Below are positions 59,801 through 64,000 of a stretch of 64,000 bases of DNA, piece by piece (the stretch's first letter is position 1; every line of letters begins with the position of its first letter). The DNA is from Protonemura montana. Its lineage: Eukaryota > Arthropoda > Insecta > Plecoptera > Nemouridae. The notes under the pieces are model-generated. The model ran no database searches, was not told the origin of the DNA, and saw only the letters and a list, made by a program, of their open reading frames with translations. Where the stretch lies: contig OX387612.1 of the NCBI GenBank assembly GCA_947568835.1, positions 989,001 to 1,053,000 of the forward strand, in the 5' to 3' direction. Made by a program: the position numbers and the translations under genes.

Positions 59801-60571
59801 GACAGTAATACCAGGGTCACTGCTTGGTGCTATGGTGGTGCTAGTTAGCACGGTGCTACTGACAGTAATACTAGGGTCACTGCTTGGTTCTATGGTGGTG
59901 CTAGTTAGAACGGTGCTACTGACAGTAATACCAGGGTCACTGCTTGGTGCTATGGTGGTGCTAGTTAGCACAGTGCTACTGACAGTAATACCAGGGTCAC
60001 TGCTTGGTGCTATGGTGGTGCTTGTTAGCACGGTGCTACTGACAGTAATACCAGGGTCACTGCTTGGTGCTATGGTGGTGCTAGTTAGCACGGTGCTACT
60101 GACAGTAATACCAGGGTCACTGCTTGGTGCTATGGTGGTGCTAGTTAGCACGGTGCTACTGACAGTAATACCAGGGTCACTGCTTGGTGCTATGGTGGAT
60201 CTAGTTAGCACGGTGCTACTGACAGTAATACCAGGGTCACTGCTTGGTGCTATGGTGGTGCTAGTTAGCACGTTTCTTCTGACAGTAATACCAGGGTCAC
60301 TGCTTGGTGCTATGGTGGTGCTAGTTAGCACAGTGCTACTGACAGTAATACCAGGGTCACTGCTTGGTGCTATGGTGGTGCTAGTTAGCACGGTGCTACT
60401 GACAGTTAAACCAGGGTCACTGCTTGGTGCTATGGTGGTGCTAGTAAGCACGGTGCTACTGACAGTAATACCAGGGTCACTGCTTGGTGCTATGGTGGTG
60501 CTAGTTTGCACGGTGCTACTGACAGTAATACCAGGGTCACTGCTTGGTGCTATGGTGGTGCTAGTTTGCAC
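50867..60571 (-). CDS. Unproven mucin-like ORF across the 60-bp array
   Basis: A minus-strand frame of about 3234 codons from a GTG (no ATG, no signal peptide seen) to TGA near 50867, made of 20-residue Ser/Thr/Pro-rich repeats of the type seen in mucins and surface glycoproteins. Several frequent base variants are silent in this frame (Thr acc/act/aca, Val gtg/gtt). No splice acceptor, promoter or polyadenylation signal could be tied to it. Most likely an accident of a 60-bp period; kept because of its length and composition. Confidence 0.12.
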   Translation of the reverse strand: MQTSTTIAPSSDPGITVSSTVQTSTTIAPSSDPGITVSSTVLTSTTIAPSSDPGLTVSSTVLTSTTIAPSSDPGITVSSTVLTSTTIAPSSDPGITVRRNVLTSTTIAPSSDPGITVSSTVLTRSTIAPSSDPGITVSSTVLTSTTIAPSSDPGITVSSTVLTSTTIAPSSDPGITVSSTVLTSTTIAPSSDPGITVSSTVLTSTTIAPSSDPGITVSSTVLTSTTIEPSSDPSITVSSTVLTSTTIAPSSDPGITVSSTVLTSTTIAPSSDPGITVSSTVLTSTTIAPSSDPGITVSSTVLTSTTIAPSSDPGITVSSTVLTSTTIAPSSDPGITVSSTVLTSTTIAPSSDPGFTVSSTVLTSTTIAPSSDPGITVSSTVLTSTTIAPSSDPGITVSSTVLTSTIIAPSSNPGITVSSTVLTSTTIAPSSDPGITVSSTVLTSTTIAPSSDPGITVSSTVLTSTTIALSSDPGITVSSTVLTSTTIAPSSDPGITVSSTVLTSTTIAPSSDPGITVSSTVLTSTTIAPSSDPGITVSSTVLTRSTIAPSSDPGITVSSTVLTSTTIAPSSDPGITVSSTVLTSTTIAPSSDPGITVSSTVLTSTTIAPSSDPGITVSSTVLTSTTIAPSSDPGITVSSTVLTSTTIAPSSDPGITVSSTVLTSTTIEPSSDPSITVSSTVLTSTTIAPSSDPGITVSSTVLTSTTIAPSSDPGITVSSTVLTSTTIAPSSDPGITVSSTVLTSTTIAPSSDPGITVSSTVLTSTTIAPSSDPGITVSSTVLTSTTIAPSSDPGFTVSSTVLTSTTIAPSSDPGITVSSTVLTSTTIAPSSDPGITVSSTVLTSTTIAPSSDPGITVSSTVLTSTTIAPSSDPGITVSSTVLTSTTIAPSSDPGITVSSTVLTSTTIAPSSDPGITVSSTVLTSTTIAPSSDPGITVSSTVLTSTTIAPSSDPGITVSSTVLTSTTIAPSSDPGFTVSSTELTSTTIAPSSDPGITVSSTVLTSTTIAPSSDPGITVSSTVLTSTIIAPSSNPGITVSSTVLTSTTIAPSSDPGITVSSTVLTSTTIAPSSDPGITVSSTVLTSTTIALSSDPGITVSSTVLTSTTIAPSSDPGITVSSTVLTSTTIAPSSDPGITVSSTVLTSTTIAPSSDPGITVSSTMLTSTTIALSSDPGITVSSTVLTSTTIAPSSDPGITVSSTVLTSTTIAPSSDPGITVSSTVLTSTTIAPSSDPGITVSSTVLTSTTIAPSSDPGITVSSTVLTSTTIAPSSDPGITVSSTVLTSTTIAPSSDPGITVSSTVLTSTTLAPSSDPGITVSSTVLTSTTIAPSSDPGFTVSSTVLTSTTIAPSSDPGITVSSTVLTSTTIAPSSDPGITVSSTVLTSTIIAPSSNPGITVSSTVLTSTTIAPSSDPGITVSSTVLTSTTIAPSSDPGITVSSTVLTSTTIALSSDPGITVSSTVLTSTTIAPSSDPGITVSSTVLTSTTIAPSSDPGITVSSTVLTSTTIAPSSDPGITVSSTVLTSTTIALSSDPGITVSSTVLTSTTIAPSSDPGITVSSTVLTSTTIAPSSDPGITVSSTVLTSTTIAPSSDPGITVSSTVLTSTTIAPSSDPGLTVSSTVLTSTTIAPSSDPGITVSSTVLTSTTIAPSSDPGITVRRNVLTSTTIAPSSDPGITVSSTVLTSTTIAPSSDPSITVSSTVLTSTTIAPSSDPGITVSSTVLTSTTIAPSSDPGITVSSTVLTSTTIAPSSDPGITVSSIVLTSTTIAPSSDPGITVSSTVLTSTTIAPSSDPGITVSSTVLTSTTIAPSSDPSITVSSTVLTSTTIAPSSDPGITVSSTVLTSTTIAPSSDPGITDSSTVLTSTTIAPSSDPGITVSSIVLTSTTIAPSSDPGITVSSTVLTSTTIAPSSDPGITVSSTVLTSTTIAPSSDPSITVRSTVLTSTTIAPSSDPGITVSSTVLTSTTIAPSSDHGITVSSTVLTSTTIAPSSDPSITVSSTVLTSTTIAPSSDPGVTVSSTVLTSTTIAPSSDPDFTVSSTVLTSTTIAPSSDPGITVNSTMLTSTTIAPSSDPGITVSSTVLTSTTIPPSSDPGITVSSTVLTSTTIAPSSDPSITVSSTVLTSTTIAPSSDPGITVSSTVLTSTTIAPSSDPGITVSSTVLTSTTIAPSSDPSITVSSTVLTSTTIAPSSDPGVTVSSTVLTSTTIAPSSDPDFTVSSTVLTSTTIAPSSDPGITVSSTVLTSTTIPPSSDPDITVSSTVLTSTTIAPSSDPGITVSSTVQTSTTIAPSSNPGITVSSTVLTSTTIAPSSDPGITVSSTVLTSTTIAPSSDPGITVSSTVLTSTTIAPSSDPGITVSSTVLTSTTIAPSSRPGITVSTTVLTSTTIAPSSDPGITVSSTVPTTTTIAPSSDPGITVSSTVLTSTTIAPSSDPGITVSSTVLTSTTIAPSSDPGITVSSTLLTSTTIAPSSDPSITVSSTVLTSTTIAPSSDPGITVSSTMLTSTTIAPSCDPGITVSSTVLTSTTIAPSSDPGITVSSTVLTSTTIAPSSDPGITVSSTVLTSTTIALSSNPGITVSSTLLTSTTIAPSSDPGITVSSTVLTSTTIAPSSDLGITVSSTVLTSTTIAPSSDPGITVSSTMLTSTAIAPSSDPGITVSSTVLTSTTIAPSSDPGITVSSTVLTSTIIAPSSNPGITVSSTVLTSTTIAPSSDPGITVSSTVLTSTTIAPSSDPGITVSSTVLTSTTIAPSSDPGITVSSTELTSTTIAPSSDPGITVSSTVLTSTTIAPSSNPGINVSSTVLTSTTIASSSDPGITVSSTVLTSTTIAASSDPGITVSSTVLTSTTIAPSSDPGITVSSTVLTSTTIAASSDPGITVSSTVLTSTTIAPSSDPGITVSSTILTSTTIAQSSDPGITVSSTVLTSTTIAPSSDPGITVSSTVLTSTTIAPSSDPGIAVSSTVLTSTTIAPSSDPGITVSSTVLTSTTIAPSSDPGITVSCTVLTSTTIAPSSDPGIAVSSTVLTSTTIAPSSDPGITVSNTLLTSTTIAPSSDPGIAVSSTVLTSTTIAPSSDPGITVSSTVLTSTTIAPSSDPGITVSSTVLTSTTIAPSSDPGITVSSTVLTSTTIAPSSDPGITVSSTVLTSTTIAPSSDPGITVSITVLTSTTIAPSSDPGITVSSTVLTSTTIAPSSDPGITVSSTELTSTTIAPSSDPDLGISLTKTTIVKLDSLSPWG

Positions 60572-60575
60572 GGGA
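50935..60575. repeat. 60-bp satellite, about 160 copies, open on both strands
   Basis: Units contain tgcttggtgctatggtgg, tgctagttagcacgg and ctgacagtaataccaggg at exactly 60-bp spacing with no indels across 9.6 kb. Since 60 is a multiple of 3, one frame on each strand stays open: + gives 20-residue hydrophobic repeats (LLGAMVVLVSTVLLTVIP), minus gives Ser/Thr/Pro repeats (TSTTIAPSSDPGITVSS). Variants recur in multi-unit blocks, for example ctaggg plus tattgtgg at 54051, 54231, 54591, 54771, 55131 and 55491, and the block near 58561 recurs 1320 bp later. Confidence 0.97.
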
Positions 60576-61733
60576 ACAAAATGTTTGATTCTTAAAATAT
60601 AAGTTACCCGAAACCCGGCTCATGTTAAATGGAATTATTTATTGAAAGTCGTCGAAATAAACAGCGTAAGATGTAGGTTATCTTTCGTATTTTCTTTTAT
60701 TTAGAGTCTTAAAGAGATAAGGATTTGCTAAGTCCACATTGCAGATTATGCGATATTGTAACTTCCTTACAAGATTGAGCAAAGTGTTGAGGGCTTTAGT
60801 CTGATTGTAGCTGACGTTTACCTTTTTATTCTAAGTGTAGGTAATACTTATTATGAAATACTTTGTTCATTGCAAGCATTTGCTCTTGAAATCAGATTTC
60901 ACAAGCCGGGATCTCGAACATTCTGTTTACTGACGAAATCGACGATTGAGTCATCTTATTCTGGTTTATAAATCCACGTCATCTCCATCTTAAGTCTGAA
61001 TCGAAAGGAACGTTGCTACACTGCCCTCATTTTGATGCTACTTTCAACCCAGTTTTGTTTTCGAAAAGTGTCGAAAACTTAAAAAATAACGGTTTTCAAT
61101 GTATTTATCGAGCTTTTTTGCATGTTTACTCAACAAAGGGTTGTCGAATCGAATTTTAAAATATTGATAAAGATTCCTCGTTCAATTACGAAAAAGACTC
61201 AATTATTGAAACCTGACTAAAACTTGCATAAATTGACTAAAATTGTCATGAACCTGTTCGATGTGTAAAATGCCACTCCCCGACGTTCACTCGTTACCCT
61301 TGGCAACCATTAATTACAGCGTTTATTAAAGGTTAAAAGTAAGACAAGTGAGTGAAGCGTGGTGAAAAAACCACGTGGTTTTATTGACATTAGTCACTTG
61401 TTTCGTCACGGGTTGTAAATCTTATCACGGCTTGCTTGTAAATTTATCTTTCAAAGATAACTGATTTTATTCTGTTTCTTGAAGTTTATATGTCTGTCTC
61501 TTTCTATCTATTGATAAAATCACGGCTTTCCTTGAGGTTTTCATTGAAAAATAAAACAAATGCCAGACATCAGAAATCCGTGAGGCGGTTTCTCACTGCC
61601 ATACTACCCAAGTGCTCCTCAACTCTGACCTAGAAAAGCAATTTGCAGCAATGCTAGACTTTCTTGATTTCTCCATCCCATTGAGCTAATTGATCTCGCC
61701 TGTCACTCACCAAGTTCACTTGTCGCCCGCCAG
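60576..61733. other. Unique sequence before the ABCC exon
   Basis: AT-rich, no array, no recognised gene. The upstream ABCC exon and promoter were looked for here and not found. A degraded tRNA-headed element tail may lie near 60870-60915 (ttgcaagcatttgc, gaaatcagatttcac). Confidence 0.55.
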
Positions 61734-61844
61734 GTGGATCATCGACTTGTTCCGGAAAGGCCGGAAGCGAGATCTAGGCGTCGAGGACTTGTACAATGTA
61801 CTTCCGGTGGACCAGTCCAGCGCCCTCTGTGATAGACTCGAGCG
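61734..61844 (+). CDS. ABCC4: ABCC4/MRP4-like transporter, N-terminal exon
   Basis: The acceptor is tcgcccgccag and the donor GTAAGC at 61845. It encodes WIIDLFRKGRKRDLGVEDL then YNVLPVDQSSAL, which parallels the [20 protein letters not shown] and YSVLPEDRS segment near the N-terminus of ABCC4. ABCC4 is a plasma-membrane ATP-driven exporter of organic anions and cyclic nucleotides; other short ABCC proteins share this segment, so the subfamily number is the likely rather than certain call. The exon starts with the third base of a codon, so at least one coding exon lies upstream; I could not identify it. Confidence 0.82.
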
Positions 61845-61924
61845 GTAAGCAAAGAAACACGAGGACAAAGATTGAGCCAATACCAGATCAGGTTAGCTTC
61901 ATCATCAGCCAATCAGAAACAAGA

Positions 61925-63052
61925 CTCTGTGGTGGCCAGTCCACGGTGCTGTTGGATAGGAGCAGCAAACACAGTGTGTCAAAGGGACAAGGCTAAGCGG
62001 TGGCCGGTCCTTGGTGCTGTTGGACAGGAGCAGCCAACACAGTGTGTCAAAGTGGCAAGGCTAAGCGGTGGCCGGTCCTTGGTGCTGTTGGACAGGAGCA
62101 GCCAACACAGTGTGTCAAAGTGACAAGGCTAAGCGGTGGCCGGTCCTTGGTGCTGTTGGACAGGAGCAGCCAACACAGTGTGTCAAAGTGACAAGGCTAA
62201 GCGGTGGTCGGCCCTTGGTGCTGTTGGACAGGAGCAGCCAACACAGTGTGTCAAAGTGACAAGGCTAAGCGGTGGCCGGTCCTTGGTGCTGTTGGACAGG
62301 AGCAGCCAACACAGTGTGTCAAAGGGACAAGGCTAAGCGGTGGCCAGTCCTTGGTGCTGTTGGACAGGAGCAGCCAACACAGTGTGTCAAAGGGACAAGG
62401 CTAAGCGGTGGCCAGTCCTTGGTGCTGTTGGACAGGAGCAGCCAACACAGTGTGTCAAAGGGACAAGGCTAAGCGGTGGCCGGTCCTTGGTGCTGTTGGA
62501 CAGGAGCAGCCAACACAGTGTGTCAAAGGGACAAGGCTAAGCAGTGGCCAGTCCTTGGTGCTGTTGGACAGGAGCAGCCAACACAGTGTGTCAAAGGGAC
62601 AAGGCTAAGCGGTGGCCGGTCCTTGGTGCTGTTGGACAGGAGCAGCCAACAGTGTGTCAAAGTGACAAGGCTAAGCGGTGGCCAGTCCTTGGTGCTGTTG
62701 GACATGAGCAGCCAACACAGTGTGTCAAAGTGACAAGGCTAAGCGGTGGCCAGTCCTTGGTACTGTTGGACAGGAGCAGCCAACACAGTGTGTCAAAGTG
62801 ACAAGGCTAAGCGGTGGCCGGTCCTTGGTGCTGTTGAACAGGAGCAGCCAACACAGTGTGTCAAAGTGACAAGGCTAAGCGGTGGCCGGTCCTTGGTGCT
62901 GTTGAACAGGAGCAGCCAACACAGTGTGTCAAAGTGACAAGACTTACCGGTGGCCAGTGTTTGGTGCTGTTGGACAGGAGCAGCCAACACAGTGTGTCAA
63001 AGTGACAAGGCTAAGCAGTGGATGGTCCTTAGTGCTGTTGGACAGGAGCAAG
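61925..63052. repeat. 68-bp minisatellite, second array, about 16 copies
   Basis: Same unit as at 10919-14605 (ggccggtccttggtgctg, gagcagccaacacagtg), in the same orientation, filling the intron between the two ABCC exons and ending 40 bp before the acceptor. Here gtcaaagggac variants are common. Confidence 0.97.
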
Positions 63053-63091
63053 CTGCGTGCTGGCACCGGGATCACCCTAAATCTCTTACAG

Positions 63092-63229
63092 GAACTGGCT
63101 GGGTGAGGTTCGCCAGGCTGCCGATGGTTCTGGACGTCCTGCCAGCTTGCTTCGAGCCCTGGTCAAGACGTTTGGCTGGGAATACGCGATGCTCGGATTT
63201 TTCACTGGATTCCACGCCATCGTACTCAA
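63092..63229 (+). CDS. ABCC4: ABCC4/MRP4-like transporter, second exon
   Basis: The acceptor is aaatctcttacag and the donor GTAGGA at 63230. It joins the previous exon in phase (Arg codon) and encodes NWLGEVRQAADGSGRPAS, then LLRALVKTFGWEYAMLG and FFTGFHAIVL. This matches the ABCC4 order of charged linker, PSL.RA motif and start of the first transmembrane helix (LGIFTL in the human protein). The intron between the exons is a 68-bp array. The gene continues beyond 64000. Confidence 0.82.
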
Positions 63230-63394
63230 GTAGGAGAAAAGACATTTTAGAATTATATTAGAAGTAGCGACTGACAAAAGAAAGATTCCTGACAAGTGTT
63301 GAAAATCTGTCTCAGACTTCGAAGTCCAATTAGATGCAGCAAAAAACTGGTCTTAGTGAATAGTGTGCAACTATGACAACTAGAATTTTTTGGA

Positions 63395-64000
63395 ATTTGA
63401 GATCAGTTGGATGGATATTATGGTCTATCCAGGTTATTTGAGATCAGCTGGCTGGATTCTATGCTCTATCCAGATTATTTGAGATCAGCTGGCTGGATCC
63501 TATGCTCTATCCAGGTTATTTGAGAACAGCTGGCTGGATCCTATGCTCTATCCAGATTATTTGAGATCAGCTGGCTGGATCCAATGCTCTATCCAGGTTA
63601 TTTGAGATCAGCTGGCTGGATTCTATGCTCTATCCAGGTTACTTGAGATCAGCTGGATGGATCCTATGCTCTATCCAGGTTATTTGAGATCAGCTGGCTG
63701 GATCCTATGCTCTATCCAGGTTACTTGAGATCAGCTGGATGGATCCTATGCTCTATCCAGGTTATTTGAGATCAGCTGGCTGGATCCTATGCTCTATCCA
63801 GGTTATTTGAGATCAGCTGGCTGGATCCTATGCCCTATCCAGGTTATTTGAGATCAGCTGGATGGATCCTATGCTCTATCCAGGTTATTTGAGATGAGCT
63901 GGCTGGATCCTATGCTCTATCCAGATTATTTGAGATCAGCTGGCTGGATCCTATGCTCTATCCAGGTTATTTGAGATCAGCTGGCTGGATCCTATGCTCT
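63395..64000. repeat. 41-bp minisatellite, second array, about 15 copies
   Basis: Same unit as at 38258-39470 (gagatcagctggctggatc, ctatgctctatccagg), in the same orientation, in the ABCC intron and running off the right edge. Confidence 0.97.

Noticed and set aside
50739-60602. Plus-strand frame of 3287 codons
   Set aside because: Twenty-residue hydrophobic repeats from a 60-bp satellite; openness follows from the period being a multiple of 3. The minus-strand frame is more plausible but also unproven.

Overview
The window is animal nuclear DNA. It carries two protein-coding genes on the + strand, both spliced with GT-AG introns and both running off an edge of the window. No bacterial-type features are present. 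The first gene (1259-44806) is the 3' part of an intersectin gene: 26 coding exons, all in compatible phase, encoding about 1347 residues with the order EH2, coiled coil, four SH3 domains, DH, PH, C2. The first EH domain and the promoter lie upstream of base 1. The DH-PH-C2 (long-form) tail is absent from the fly and worm orthologues as I know them. That argues against an ecdysozoan and favours an invertebrate deuterostome (for example a tunicate) or another non-ecdysozoan. The species cannot be fixed from the sequence alone.

The second gene starts within the last 2.3 kb. Two exons (61734-61844 and 63092-63229) encode the N-terminal part of an ABCC4/MRP4-like ABC transporter, and the gene continues past base 64000.

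By summing array lengths, about 36 kb of the 64 kb is tandem repeats: at least 20 arrays with unit lengths from 10 to 114 bp. They fill introns almost edge to edge. Several begin at a splice donor, stop a few bases before an acceptor, or overlap one. In intron 14 a 79-bp unit contains the acceptor and first 12 coding bases of exon 15, giving 17 decoy acceptors. Between the two genes lies a 9.6-kb array of a 60-bp unit that is open in one frame on each strand. Four arrays look derived from RNA polymerase III genes: a 53-bp and a 70-bp tRNA-like unit with A/B-box-like sequence, a 91-bp unit resembling the 5S rRNA internal promoter, and less certainly a 95-bp tRNA-like unit. Two minisatellite families (68 bp and 41 bp) occur in introns of both genes.

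Interspersed elements include two hAT-type DNA transposon remnants with terminal inverted repeats and exact 8-bp target duplications (one inside the 95-bp array), two copies of a 425-bp palindromic MITE (one nested in a SINE-like element with a TTATA duplication), several copies of a tRNA-headed interspersed element, and a short uncharacterised family seen at four or more loci.

Layout: 1-44806 intersectin exons and array-filled introns; 44807-46165 probable 3' UTR region holding a SINE and a MITE; 46166-50700 arrays, a 5S-like element and an AT-rich ORF of unknown nature; 50757-60575 a 10-bp array then the 60-bp array; 60576-61733 intergenic or intron sequence with nothing recognised; 61734-64000 the start of the ABCC gene. 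In function, intersectin is an endocytic and Cdc42-activating scaffold and the ABCC protein a membrane exporter; no joint pathway is implied.
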